A DNA stretch of 64,000 nt from DATIYF01 sp035517775 (GTDB lineage Bacteria; Acidobacteriota; Terriglobia; Terriglobales; Acidobacteriaceae), in the NCBI GenBank assembly GCA_035517775.1, contig DATIYF010000103.1, positions 1 to 64,000 on the forward strand, given 5' to 3'. Positions 7,839 to 16,380 of the stretch are shown here, piece by piece. Numbering within the stretch: the stretch's first letter is position 1; the number at the start of each line of letters is the position of its first letter. Below the pieces are notes generated by a model. That model was given only the letters and a program-made list of their open reading frames with translations, ran no database searches and was not told where the DNA came from. The translations under genes and the position numbers were made by a program.

Positions 7839-8936
7839 ATGAAGTTCCGTCTATTGGCATTGACGGCCACGTTGTTGCTGCTAGGGTGGGTTGCTCCGGG
7901 AAGTTTCGCGCAAGATCAAAGCGCCAGCCAGAAAAATTCCAAAGCGAGTGCGAGCAGCGACCAGGGTGCTGCCATTCCTGGCGCGGTTCAGGAGGCCGAC
8001 CCGGATAAGGTCAAGCACGACGGCGGCATTGACGACGTGAATGCCATTGGCAACCGCAACGTGGGTTGCAACCGGGGCATGGGCAACTGGTACAGCATTG
8101 AGAAGCAGATTGCCATGGGCAAGCAGTACGCGATGCAGGTGGAAGCGCAGTCCAAGATGGTGACCGACCCGGTAGTGACCGAGTACGTAAACCGGATCGG
8201 ACAGAACCTGGTGCGCAACTCCGATGCCGAAGTGCCCTTCACCATCAAAGTGATTGATTCCGATGACATCAATGCCATGGCCCTGCCGGGCGGATTTTTC
8301 TACGTAAACTCCGGGCTGATTCTGGCGGCGGATGAAGAAGCCGAGCTTGCCGGCGTAATGGCGCATGAAATCGCGCACGTGGCGGCCTGCCACGCGGCGC
8401 GCGAGAACACGCGCGGCAACATCATGAACCTGGCCTCGATTCCGCTGATCTTCGTGGGCGGTGCGGTGGGTTATGCAGGTTACGAGGCCGCCGGACTGGC
8501 GCTGCCCCTCACCTTCCTGAAATTCTCCCGCGGTTTTGAAGCGCAGGCCGACTATCTGGGCCTGCAATACATGTACAAGGCGGGCTACGATCCGCAGGCC
8601 TTCATCTCATTCTTCGAGAAGGTGCAGGCGCTGGAGAAGAAGAAGCCGGGCACACTGGCCAAAGCCTTCGCCACCCACCCGCAGACGCCCGATCGAATCG
8701 AGAAGTCACAGGAGGAGATCGCGACGATTCTTCCGGCCAAGGCGGAGTACATCGTTTCCACTTCGGAGTTCGACGAGGTCAAGGCCCGGCTGGCGGCGCT
8801 TGAGAACCGGCGCAAGCTGGTGGACCAGAAGGACAAGAACAAGCCCAGCCTGCGGCGTACCTCTTCGACTGACAAGAACGGCAAGGACACGTCTGACGAC
8901 GATACTCGCCCCACTCTGAAGCGCCGGGACAATTAG
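7839..8936 (+). CDS. Periplasmic M48 family zinc metalloprotease
   Basis: A 365-residue exported metallopeptidase of the LoiP/BepA-like M48 group, which handles misfolded outer-membrane proteins. Residues 1-24 are a signal peptide. The active site is HEIAH at 176-180, with the third zinc ligand in FEAQADYLGLQYMYKAGYDP, and ATHPQTPDRI follows as in other family members. The region before it has the usual GxxG-QYAMQVEAQSK helix, then EYVNRIGQNLVRNSD. The C-terminus is a charged Lys/Asp/Arg tail of about 35 residues. No TPR repeats follow, unlike full-length BepA. Confidence 0.92.
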   Translation: MKFRLLALTATLLLLGWVAPGSFAQDQSASQKNSKASASSDQGAAIPGAVQEADPDKVKHDGGIDDVNAIGNRNVGCNRGMGNWYSIEKQIAMGKQYAMQVEAQSKMVTDPVVTEYVNRIGQNLVRNSDAEVPFTIKVIDSDDINAMALPGGFFYVNSGLILAADEEAELAGVMAHEIAHVAACHAARENTRGNIMNLASIPLIFVGGAVGYAGYEAAGLALPLTFLKFSRGFEAQADYLGLQYMYKAGYDPQAFISFFEKVQALEKKKPGTLAKAFATHPQTPDRIEKSQEEIATILPAKAEYIVSTSEFDEVKARLAALENRRKLVDQKDKNKPSLRRTSSTDKNGKDTSDDDTRPTLKRRDN

Positions 8937-9002
8937 AGCCGGCCATCCCGCCGGGGACGGTCCTGGCGGCTGTAATGGCAACCCAGGCGTTCGCATGATC
9001 CT

Positions 9003-9020
9003 TCGGGGCTGAAGCCCCGA
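9003..9020. repeat. GCTGAAGC-type hairpin (TCGGGGCT-GA-AGCCCCGA)
   Basis: A perfect 8-base inverted repeat with a GA loop in the gap after the M48 gene. A related hairpin with stem TCGGGGC/GCCCCGA and loop GT lies at 10194-10209, and two GCGCTGAAGCGC copies lie at 16507-16518 and 16546-16557. All are intergenic. The stems differ but keep pairing. Confidence 0.55.
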
Positions 9021-9107
9021 GGGATGACACTCTTGAACGCTTCCTCCCGTGGCATTACTTCCGACTGCGCGACCATCAGGAACCTGCCTAGCCAATATGG
9101 ATCATGG

Positions 9108-9116
9108 TGATATAAA
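9108..9116 (+). promoter_or_regulatory. Candidate extended -10 promoter for the TPR lipoprotein
   Basis: TGATATAAA is a TG-extended -10 element 44 bases before ATG 9160. A clear -35 is not visible, which is tolerated with an extended -10. Confidence 0.4.
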
Positions 9117-9159
9117 CGCTTTGATTCGCATTGGGTTCTGCTGAGCGAGGCAGGGAGCG

Positions 9160-10041
9160 ATGAAAACATCCTTAAGAACAGCAGCGCTGCTGGCGTGCGG
9201 TTGCGTTCTTTTGTGTCTCGCTGGCTGCAGCCGCGTGGCCCACTATTTGTACCTGAGAGGCTATGACCACGAGATCAGCAGCGCCACGCGGGAGATTGCG
9301 GCCTCCCGCGACAATCCGCAGCGCGCGGCGGCATATGCAAAGCGGGGGCACGCTTATTCTGAAAAGGCCCGCTATAGCCGGGCTTTCCACCTGATCGCGG
9401 CTGACGAATACGAGCGCTGGTTCAGCCTTGCCATCCAAGACCACGACCAGGCCATCGCGCTCGACCCCGGCAGCGCTGAGGCCTATTACAGCCGCGGCCA
9501 AACCTATTACGACCGGGCCTTTCTGGAGACGGTGGTGGACGGCAAGTCAGTAGGCAGCGCTGCCACGCGGAAGGCTTGGTTTGAGCCGGCAGCCTCTGAT
9601 TTCAAGAAGGCTGTGGAGATAGACAGCGCGCTCTTTATGGGGTGGGACATGCTCGGCCTAAGCCACGAGGGGGCCGGCGAGCTCGATGAAGCGATCAACG
9701 ACTACACGCGTGAAATGGCGCTGAATCCTTTAGGCAGAGCGCGCCTGGCCGACGCCTACTGCGCGCGCGGGGGCTCCGGTCCAAAAGAGCAAGACGCAAA
9801 GGAGCAGGGCAAAGAGAAGAACTACCAAGCCGCCATCGCCGACTACGAAAAATCAATCGAAATGGGCGCCACCGCCGACGGCTGCTCTTGCGATCCCTAT
9901 AATCCCCTGCTCTGGATCTACACCGAGGAGCAGCGCTATGACCAAGGCTGGGAGGTCGTCCACAAAGCGCAGAAATCCAGAAAATGGATCGAGCCGGAAT
10001 TTCTGGAGAAACTGAAGAAGGAATCCGGACGCAGCAGCTAG
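9160..10041 (+). CDS. TPR-repeat lipoprotein
   Basis: A 293-residue lipoprotein. Signal peptide residues 1-22 end in the lipobox LAGC, so Cys about 23 would be lipidated and the protein anchored to the inner or outer membrane facing the periplasm. The rest is tetratricopeptide-like: blocks such as AAAYAKRGHAYSEKARYSRAF, DPGSAEAYYSRGQTYYDRAF and DMLGLSHEGAGELDEAINDY, each with the W/L-G-Y-A-P pattern, and a last block NYQAAIADYEKSIEMG. A Cys pair DGCSCDPYNP occurs near residue 243. It probably acts as a protein-binding scaffold. No partner is encoded next to it. Confidence 0.82.
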   Translation: MKTSLRTAALLACGCVLLCLAGCSRVAHYLYLRGYDHEISSATREIAASRDNPQRAAAYAKRGHAYSEKARYSRAFHLIAADEYERWFSLAIQDHDQAIALDPGSAEAYYSRGQTYYDRAFLETVVDGKSVGSAATRKAWFEPAASDFKKAVEIDSALFMGWDMLGLSHEGAGELDEAINDYTREMALNPLGRARLADAYCARGGSGPKEQDAKEQGKEKNYQAAIADYEKSIEMGATADGCSCDPYNPLLWIYTEEQRYDQGWEVVHKAQKSRKWIEPEFLEKLKKESGRSS

Positions 10042-10193
10042 CCCCGCCTGACAATACAGGATGTATGGTATTGATTTTCCAAAGGCATTTCTTCTAGGGT
10101 CGGAGTAAGTCCAACAAAATTAGTTTGGCAATGGCTGCGAACACTCGAGCGCAGCTTCGCACACGCTGAGAACAACCACTCCAAGCCACTGAT

Positions 10194-10209
10194 TCGGGGC
10201 GTGCCCCGA
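10194..10209. repeat. Hairpin TCGGGGC-GT-GCCCCGA
   Basis: A 7-base inverted repeat in the gap before the NmrA-like gene, related to the hairpin at 9003-9020. There is no T-run after it, so it is not a standard terminator. Confidence 0.45.
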
Positions 10210-10307
10210 GCCACAGATCAATTCATAAACCAGAGGCAGTTTTCTCGTGAGCGTGTTGCAAGCGATCTATGGTTCGAAATGCCCCGGAGAAGAATGAAGG
10301 AGACATC

Positions 10308-11135
10308 ATGAAAATCGTGGTAATCGGCGGCACTGGACGCATCGGATCAAAAGTTGTCAACAAGCTGCGGGAACAAGGGCAGGAAGCAGTAGCGGCAGCG
10401 CCTGACACCGGGGTCAACACCATCACGGGCGAGGGGCTGGGGCAAGTGCTGAAAGGGGCCTCGGTCGTAGTTGACGTATCAGACTCTCCCTCCTGGGAGG
10501 ACGCGGCGGTGCTGAAGTTCTTTCAAACCTCTACCCGCAACCTTCTTACCAACGAAGCGGCGGCGGGGGTAAAACATCACGTTGCGCTGTCGGTCGTGGG
10601 AACCGACCGGCTGGCCGAAAGGGGTTACTTCCGCGGAAAGATTGCCCAGGAAAAACTGATTCGAGAGTCCTCCATCCCTTACTCGATTGTGCACGCCACG
10701 CAGTTCTTCGAGTTTCTGAAGGGATTGGCCGACTTTGTGTTTGACGGCAAAAAGGTGCCACTGCCGCCTGTGCTTTTCCAGCCCATGGCTGCCGATGACG
10801 TTGCCAGCGGTGTGGCCCGGGTTGGGGTGGGTCAGCCGGCAAATGGCATCGTCGAGATTGCAGGCCCGGAGCAGTTTCGCCTGGATGAGCTGGTGCGGCG
10901 GCGCCTGGAGTCGCTCAATGATCGCCGGGAAGTGGTTGCTGACGCGAACGCGCGCTACGCGGGAGCCAGAGTCGAAGAGAGAACGCTGTTGCCGGGCAAT
11001 AACGCGCGGCTGGGCGAGATCCGCTTCGAAAGCTGGCTGACTCAGCCGGCGGCACAGATTCCGGCTGCGCACGCTCAGTCTGCGGGCGTTTCTGCTGGGG
11101 CCGGGGAGAAAGAGCGGCGCAAAATCGCGAGCTGA
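10308..11135 (+). CDS. NmrA-like NAD(P)-binding oxidoreductase (atypical SDR)
   Basis: A 275-residue cytosolic protein. I place the start at ATG 10308, which has AAGGAG seven bases upstream and begins directly with the Rossmann motif VVIGGTGRIG. The longer form from 10269 adds 13 poor residues. The atypical-SDR pattern continues with VVVDVSDSPSWED, HHVALSVVGTDRL, and KIAQEKLIRESSIPYSIVHATQFFEF, which is usual for NmrA/NAD(P)H-binding proteins that act as quinone or unknown reductases or redox sensors. There is no classical Y-x3-K pair. A strong terminator follows, so it is monocistronic. Confidence 0.88.
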   Translation: MKIVVIGGTGRIGSKVVNKLREQGQEAVAAAPDTGVNTITGEGLGQVLKGASVVVDVSDSPSWEDAAVLKFFQTSTRNLLTNEAAAGVKHHVALSVVGTDRLAERGYFRGKIAQEKLIRESSIPYSIVHATQFFEFLKGLADFVFDGKKVPLPPVLFQPMAADDVASGVARVGVGQPANGIVEIAGPEQFRLDELVRRRLESLNDRREVVADANARYAGARVEERTLLPGNNARLGEIRFESWLTQPAAQIPAAHAQSAGVSAGAGEKERRKIAS

Positions 11136-11168
11136 GATCCCAGGCCTACGTTATGAGCGGCAGGCAGT

Positions 11169-11197
11169 AAAAAGCCGCGGCCGGACCGCGGCTTTTT
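11169..11197. terminator. Bidirectional intrinsic terminator
   Basis: AAAAAGCCGCGG-CCGGA-CCGCGGCTTTTT is a perfect 12-base stem with a 5-base loop, carrying A- and T-runs on both sides. It sits between the NmrA-like gene (+) and the convergent small CxxC gene (-), so it can end both transcripts. Confidence 0.92.
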
Positions 11198-11225
11198 CAC
11201 TCCAGAAATGGCCTGAGCCCCTCAC

Positions 11226-11462
11226 TCAAGCGGCATGTTTGGTGGCTAGCGACGCAACGCGGTTGTGCCTTTCAGCAGAGGAATGAACGATCTTCATTTC
11301 ACTCCAGTCGTAAGGCATCTCTTTTCCGCAATCCAGGCAAACCACGTAAGTCCCCGTGAGCGCCGCAGCCGGGCTGGCATGGGAACGCGCACGGACGGTG
11401 ATGGGGAAGCTGTAGCGGCTGTGCCAGCAGCCGAAAAGACCATCCAACAACTTGGCAATCAT
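11226..11462 (-). CDS. Small CxxC protein of unknown function
   Basis: A 78-residue protein beginning MIAKLLDGLFGCWHSRYSF. The middle has CLDCGKEMPYDW, a single CxxC knuckle, and an earlier Cys-His (CWH) that may complete a metal site. The N-terminal GCWHSRYSFP block and the YVVCLDCG block read as conserved rather than random, and I believe similar small proteins occur in related genomes. There is no signal peptide or membrane helix. It is convergent with the NmrA-like gene, sharing the terminator between them, and lies downstream of the sigma/anti-sigma pair on the same strand at 190 bases. Confidence 0.65.
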   Translation of the reverse strand: MIAKLLDGLFGCWHSRYSFPITVRARSHASPAAALTGTYVVCLDCGKEMPYDWSEMKIVHSSAERHNRVASLATKHAA

Positions 11463-11652
11463 GGGGTTGACCTCGCCACAGCGGGTCTCTACGGTCCTGC
11501 AAATTCCTGGGACAATTCGTGAGTACCCTGGGCTACCAAATTAGATTCAACCTTGCCCGAAAGGGTTCGACAAAGCAAGAGGCCAAATGGACGTTCCCAA
11601 ATTGGGAAAGCGAGCTGACTAGAGAAGAAAGACTGGAGTAAGCCGAGGGAGA

Positions 11653-11910
11653 TCAGGCGTTCTGTGGCCCGGTTTTCTTGCGCGCCTGGCACTTACTAAC
11701 GATGGCAGAGCGAAGGCGGTTGCGCAGATCGTCGGGCAGTTCGTAGAGCTTGGAGTCGCGGTAAATCTCGATGGTCTTCTTGGTGGTATCGCAGACTACG
11801 TAGCAGTTGTGGCACCAGGCCAGATGGTCTTCCAGTTCCGCTTTGGTGCGCTCGTCCAGCACGCCGTCCAGATAATTTGTCAGCTCCTGCAAGAACTCAG
11901 CGCATTTCAC
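11653..11910 (-). CDS. Zinc-finger anti-sigma factor
   Basis: An 85-residue cytosolic protein with the ZAS signature H-x3-C-x2-C (HLAWCHNC, residues 29-36), the zinc-binding fold that clamps ECF sigma factors and often responds to thiol oxidation. It starts at GTG 11910 inside GTGA, so its start overlaps the stop of the sigma gene by four bases and translation is coupled. There is no membrane segment, so it is a soluble anti-sigma of the RsrA/ChrR type. It should bind the product of the preceding gene. Confidence 0.88.
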   Translation of the reverse strand: MKCAEFLQELTNYLDGVLDERTKAELEDHLAWCHNCYVVCDTTKKTIEIYRDSKLYELPDDLRNRLRSAIVSKCQARKKTGPQNA

Positions 11911-12536
11911 AGTTTTCCATCTCCGCCATTCCGTTTCTGGAAGTACCGGTTAAGCCGCTCGCGCAACTGCAGGCGCGCCCGCAGCAACCGCGACTTTACC
12001 GCCGGAACGCTGAGCTCGAGGGCTTCAGCGGTCTCTTCGGTGGAAAGGCCTTCCACATCTCTCAGCACAAACACCGTCCGAAAACTGGGCGGCAAGCCCT
12101 GAATAGTACGGGTCAGGATATCCCGCAACTCGGCCTGGCTGTATTGCTGCTCCGGGTTCGGACTCCAGTCGGCGACTTCGCGGGGCAGAGTATCGTCTTC
12201 GGTCTTGACGTCTTCATCCAGCGAAACCGTGCGCCCGGGGCGCATGCGCCGCAACTTCATCAGCGCTTCGTTGACCGCGATGCGCACCAGCCAGGTATAA
12301 AACTTCGACTGCCCCTGAAACTGATTCAGGTTTTCGTACGCCTTGAGGAAGGCATCCTGCACCACATCTTCGGCGTCTTCCCGATTGTGCGTGATGTGCT
12401 GCGCGATACGAAAAACGTTGCGATCGTATCGCCGGACCAGCTCCTCAAAGGCCTGCAGGTCGCCGTTCTTGGCCGCCTGCACCAGCACCTGCTCTTCCGT
12501 GGCCGGCCCGCTCAGTTTGGTTTGGATGGTGCTCAT
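11907..12536 (-). CDS. ECF RNA polymerase sigma factor (RpoE-like)
   Basis: A 209-residue sigma-70 family ECF factor. Start chosen at ATG 12536 (MSTIQTKLSG). A longer version from 12584 is possible but adds 16 unlike residues. Region 2 reads AFEELVRRYDRNVFRIAQHI and DAEDVVQDAFLKAYENLNQF, then FYTWLVRIAVNEALMKLRRM. Region 4 reads GLPPSFRTVFVLRDVEGLST and ETAEALELSVPAVKSRLLRA. Both DNA- and core-binding regions are intact. It is coupled by a GTGA overlap to its zinc anti-sigma partner. The pair is expected to control an envelope or oxidative stress response. Confidence 0.93.
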   Translation of the reverse strand: MSTIQTKLSGPATEEQVLVQAAKNGDLQAFEELVRRYDRNVFRIAQHITHNREDAEDVVQDAFLKAYENLNQFQGQSKFYTWLVRIAVNEALMKLRRMRPGRTVSLDEDVKTEDDTLPREVADWSPNPEQQYSQAELRDILTRTIQGLPPSFRTVFVLRDVEGLSTEETAEALELSVPAVKSRLLRARLQLRERLNRYFQKRNGGDGKL

Positions 12537-12667
12537 CTTCGGTCCGATGCAACAATTTTCGTGCCTTACGGTCGCGCCGCGCAAGGTTTCGCAATCATTC
12601 TACTTGGTCTCGTGGCGCTTTGTCTCATGGGCGCCGGCCAACAATAGGCCAGTCCGGCAAAAACCAT

Positions 12668-12711
12668 TTCACCACGAAAGACACCAAGGTTCACGAAGGT
12701 TCGCGAAGGCC
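12668..12711. repeat. Dispersed intergenic repeat, CTTCGTG family (copy 1)
   Basis: The sequence reads CACCACGAAAGACACCAAGG then TTCACGAAGGTTCGCGAAGG. It is the reverse complement of the TCCTTCGTGGTGA units at 58335-58409. There are imperfect internal repeats of (T/C)(A/G)CGAAGG. It is non-coding. Confidence 0.6.
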
Positions 12712-12872
12712 ACGGCGCCCGCTGGCCTGACGGACGCTTGGCGTGCCCTTCGAAATCGGCCGGCCGGCAAGGCCATTCGCGGCGGCGGGCCGGCGCAGAA
12801 GTGCCTTGCTTGGTTCTGCCTGATGACCAATGGCTAACGACCAACGATAGACTGGCGGCTCGGCAAGTGCCA

Positions 12873-12878
12873 TATAAT
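12873..12878 (+). promoter_or_regulatory. Candidate -10 box for the GAF-like/transglycosylase operon
   Basis: TATAAT lies 63 bases before ATG 12942. The sequence 17-19 bases upstream (TAGACT) is a poor -35. Confidence 0.4.
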
Positions 12879-12941
12879 CAAGGCCTAGCGAAAATCAAGG
12901 GCGAACCTTTCTTCCCCGCGCCCTGACCTGGTCAAAGGGCA

Positions 12942-14090
12942 ATGACCGAGAAAACCTGGTTTGAACAAGCTGTCGAAAGGGTAGTGTCGGAGGTGGTCGC
13001 AGGGCACGTCCCGGCTCTGAAAGACGAGCTGGTGCGGCGCGTCTCGAGCGAAGTGGAACCGCAGGCCGCCGGCGCCAGCGAGGGCGATGCTTCCAGCCTG
13101 CTGAAGGCAGTTTCGGCGGTGCAGAGCGGCAGCACGCAGCGGGAAATTCTGCGCTCTTTGCTGGATAACACTGTCCGCTACTGTGGCCGCGCGGCGCTGT
13201 TTGTGGTCAAGGCGGGAGCGGCCACCGGCTGGCAGGGCCGGGGCTTTGCCAATCACGAAGAGCTGAAGGATTTTCCCCTGGATGTGACCAGCGGTCTCGC
13301 CGCCCGGGCCATGCAGTCGCGAATGGCTTTCAGCGGCGCAGCCGGAGAGATGGATTCGCAGTTTTCCTCGCGCTTCAGCGCGCCCGCCGATGGCCGCGTG
13401 ATGCTGTTGCCCCTTCTGCTCAAGGAAAAGGTCGCCGCCCTGGTGTATGCCGATGCCGGGGCTGACGCGAGCGGCCACATGGATGCTTCCGCGCTGGAAT
13501 TGCTGGTGCTGGTAACCAGCGCCTGGCTGGAAGTGGCCGCGTCGCGCAAGCAAACCCAGAAGGATCCTGCGACTGCGGAGAAGGCGGTGGCCGCAGCGGC
13601 CGCAGCCGCGCCCCAGTCTGCTCCTGCCGTGCCTGACCCGTTCGCGGCCCACGCCCCGCTTCACAGCATGGCAGCGGCCGCCCCGGCGGCGAGCGCTCCG
13701 GCCGCGTTCTCAGCGCCGCCGATTGAGACCGTCATGGCCGAGGCGCCTGCCGCGGAACCGATAGCGCAGCCAGCGGAGCCCGAACCTTCCGCTCCAGATG
13801 CCTTCGCCGGCATGTCTGCGGAGGATGCCGAGGTCCACCGTAAGGCCCAGCGCTTCGCCCGCCTGCTGGTGGATGAGATCAAGCTCTACAACCAGGCCAA
13901 GGTTGCCGAAGGGCGCAAGAACCGCGATCTCTACGACCGCCTGAAAGATGACATAGACAAGAGCCGGGCCACGTACCAGAAGCGTTACGGCAGCACGGTC
14001 GCCGCCGGCGCGGATTATTTCCACGCCGAACTGATTCGCAGCCTTTCCGAAGACGACAGTTCGCTCATGGGCGCCAACTATCAGCGATAA
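12942..14090 (+). CDS. GAF-like domain protein with Ala/Pro linker
   Basis: A 382-residue cytosolic protein. Residues about 45-205 look like a degenerate GAF domain: STQREILRSLLDNTVRYCGR, AALFVVKAGAATGWQGRGF, and MLLPLLLKEKVAALVYADAG. Residues about 208-290 are a low-complexity Ala/Pro/Glu linker. Residues about 298-382 form a charged, conserved-looking helical domain with AQRFARLLVDEIKLYNQAKV, DRLKDDIDKSRATYQKRYG and a terminal SSLMGANYQR. The downstream transglycosylase starts 10 bases later, so they share an operon. A role in sensing or positioning cell-wall turnover is only a guess from context. Confidence 0.75.
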   Translation: MTEKTWFEQAVERVVSEVVAGHVPALKDELVRRVSSEVEPQAAGASEGDASSLLKAVSAVQSGSTQREILRSLLDNTVRYCGRAALFVVKAGAATGWQGRGFANHEELKDFPLDVTSGLAARAMQSRMAFSGAAGEMDSQFSSRFSAPADGRVMLLPLLLKEKVAALVYADAGADASGHMDASALELLVLVTSAWLEVAASRKQTQKDPATAEKAVAAAAAAAPQSAPAVPDPFAAHAPLHSMAAAAPAASAPAAFSAPPIETVMAEAPAAEPIAQPAEPEPSAPDAFAGMSAEDAEVHRKAQRFARLLVDEIKLYNQAKVAEGRKNRDLYDRLKDDIDKSRATYQKRYGSTVAAGADYFHAELIRSLSEDDSSLMGANYQR

Positions 14091-14100
14091 TGGGACTACA

Positions 14101-16380
14101 GTGGCAGTGTCCCGACCGAAACTGGTTCTCATCTCAGGCGCGATCCTCGTTGGCTTGGCAATAGTCTGCGGCGGTGGCTCGGCGGTCTTCTGTCCGCCGG
14201 CGCAGGCCCAGGCTGCTTCTTCAAAGCCGCAATCCCGCCACAGGAAACCAGGCAAGACCACCCGCCGCCGGCGCAGCTCGCCTCGCTTGCGGCGCATGCA
14301 CCAGGCCTTCGTGGCCTCCACCACGCTCAAGCCCATGGCGCGGCAGCTGCTCCAGGATCGCACCCCGGCCGCCTACGCCGGCGTGGAAGCTTATGCCCGC
14401 CGCCATGCCAGCTCGGATGCCGGCGCGCTGGCCTGGCTGGTTGTCGGCTACGCCCACACGCTGGACAGCGACTTTGCCAAAGCTATTGATCCGCTGAACC
14501 GGGCCAAGCCCCACGCCGGCGACCTGGGCGACTATGTGAACTACTATCTGGCCAACGCGTATTTCCAGACGGGGCGCGCCGCCGAATCGCTGGCGAGCCT
14601 GAATGATTTCGAGAAGAACTATCCGGACTCGCTTCTGCTGCGGGATGCGCGCGTGCTCTACGCTAACGCCCTGCTGGCTGATAACCAGGCGCGGCAAGCG
14701 GCCAGCCTGCTGGAGAAGAATCGCGAGCCAACCCGGGCCGACGTAGAACTGGCGCTGGGCAAAGCGTACGAACGCCTGGGCGAGGCCGACAAAGCGATCA
14801 CCACATTGCGCAATCTTTACTACACCATGCCGCTGAGCGGCGAAGCGGACCAGGCAAAAATCGAATTGCAAAAGCTGCCGGCCGCGCCGCCGGGGATCAG
14901 CGAGCGCCGCACCCGCGCCGATTTGCTGCTGAAAGGCCGGCGTTACAGCGACGCGGCCAACGAGTATCGCGACCTGGTGGGCGAAGTTTCCGCCGACGAA
15001 AAGCCGATCGTGCAATTGGCATTGGGTGTGGCGCTGCACCGCTCGGGGCAGGACCGGGAAGCCAAGCGGGTGCTGGAATCCATGGACAACCCGCCCGGGG
15101 GAATCAATGCCGAGCGGCTGTTCAACCTGGCGGAAATTGCGCGCGATGGGGATGACGAAGACACCTTCTTCAAACTGGCGGGGCAGCTGCGGCAGATGGC
15201 GCCCACCAGCCCCTGGCTGGAGCAGGCCCTGCTGCTGGGGGGAAATATTTATCTGCTCAAGCGCGATTACGACCACGCGATTGACTATTACCGGGAGCTG
15301 GCAGAGCGCTTCCCCAACAGCGGCCGCGCGGCCTACGCCCATTGGAAGGTGGCCTGGCTGAGCCTGCGGCAGGGCAGAAAGGCGGAGGCGGAGAAGGCGT
15401 TCGAGGACCAGATTGCGTTATATCCGTCTTCGGCAGAGGTTCCCGCCGCGCTCTACTGGCGCGCCCGCCTGGCGGAAGAAGATGGCGAGGCGGCGAAGGC
15501 GCGAGCCTTTTATCAGAAAATCTCCGACCGCTTTCGCAACTACTACTACGGCGACCTGGCGCGCCGGCGGCTGGCGAAGCTGGAGGTTGCAGGCGAGGCC
15601 GAACATTACGCTCTGCTCGACCGCATTCCGCCGATTGGGGAGGATGCCCATGTGGTGGCCGACCCCGCGCCCAGCGACAACCTGCGGGTGCAGAAGGCCG
15701 AGCTGCTCGAGAACGGCGCCCTGGTGGATTTCGCCATTCAGGAGCTCGAGGCCGCCGCAGATGAAGACAAAGGCAACTGGATCACGGATGAAACCGCCAA
15801 GCTCTACCAGGACGCGGGCCGTTACGACATGGCCCTGCGGACGCTGAAGCGCGCCGCACCCAACTATTTCGCGGTGGATTTCTCCAGCCTGCCGCGGTCG
15901 TACTGGGAGTTTCTATTTCCCCGCCCTTACTGGGAGGACCTGAGGCGCTTTTCTTCGGCCAACGCACTCGACCCCTATCTGGTGGCGTCGCTTATCCGGC
16001 AGGAGTCGGAGTTTAATCCCAATGCCGTTTCCCGCAAGAACGCCGTGGGCCTGATGCAGTTACTGCCGAAAGTAGGCCGCGGCATGGCCCACCAGGTCAA
16101 ACTGCGGCATTTTGCCTCCTCCCAGCTTTTTACCCCGGCGGTGAATCTGCAGCTGGGCACGCGCTATTTCCGCATGCTGGTGGATAAATTTGGCTCGTTT
16201 GAATACGCGCTCGCGGCTTACAACGCCGGTTCGGACCGGGTGCAGGACTGGCTGAACCAGGGGCCGTATCGCGATCCGCAGGAGTTTGTGGAGTCCATCC
16301 CCTTCACTGAGACCCGGGAGTACGTACAGGCAATTCTGCGCAATGCCCAGGTGTACCGGCAGTTGTACGGAGCGCCGTAG
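14101..16380 (+). CDS. slt: Soluble lytic murein transglycosylase with TPR-like superhelix
   Basis: A 759-residue periplasmic enzyme that cleaves peptidoglycan glycan strands to 1,6-anhydromuramyl products. The GTG start at 14101 leads an N-terminal hydrophobic segment (residues about 8-42), either a signal peptide or an anchor. Residues about 90-560 are TPR-like repeats forming the U-shaped superhelix. The C-terminal SLT domain has VASLIRQESEFNPNAVSRKN (catalytic Glu), AVGLMQLLPKVGRGMA, and FEYALAAYNAGSDRVQDWL. Tightly linked (10 bases) to the upstream GAF-like gene. Confidence 0.93.
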   Translation: MAVSRPKLVLISGAILVGLAIVCGGGSAVFCPPAQAQAASSKPQSRHRKPGKTTRRRRSSPRLRRMHQAFVASTTLKPMARQLLQDRTPAAYAGVEAYARRHASSDAGALAWLVVGYAHTLDSDFAKAIDPLNRAKPHAGDLGDYVNYYLANAYFQTGRAAESLASLNDFEKNYPDSLLLRDARVLYANALLADNQARQAASLLEKNREPTRADVELALGKAYERLGEADKAITTLRNLYYTMPLSGEADQAKIELQKLPAAPPGISERRTRADLLLKGRRYSDAANEYRDLVGEVSADEKPIVQLALGVALHRSGQDREAKRVLESMDNPPGGINAERLFNLAEIARDGDDEDTFFKLAGQLRQMAPTSPWLEQALLLGGNIYLLKRDYDHAIDYYRELAERFPNSGRAAYAHWKVAWLSLRQGRKAEAEKAFEDQIALYPSSAEVPAALYWRARLAEEDGEAAKARAFYQKISDRFRNYYYGDLARRRLAKLEVAGEAEHYALLDRIPPIGEDAHVVADPAPSDNLRVQKAELLENGALVDFAIQELEAAADEDKGNWITDETAKLYQDAGRYDMALRTLKRAAPNYFAVDFSSLPRSYWEFLFPRPYWEDLRRFSSANALDPYLVASLIRQESEFNPNAVSRKNAVGLMQLLPKVGRGMAHQVKLRHFASSQLFTPAVNLQLGTRYFRMLVDKFGSFEYALAAYNAGSDRVQDWLNQGPYRDPQEFVESIPFTETREYVQAILRNAQVYRQLYGAP

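Larger units (their letters stand above)
12537..12941. other. Intergenic stretch with repeat and promoter
   Basis: This 405-base divergent gap holds no convincing gene. It contains one copy of the CTTCGTG-family repeat (about 12668-12711) and a consensus TATAAT at 12873-12878 pointing toward the GAF-like gene. No good -35 is visible for it. The sigma operon promoter must also lie in the left part but is not recognisable, perhaps because it is autoregulated by the ECF factor. Confidence 0.5.
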
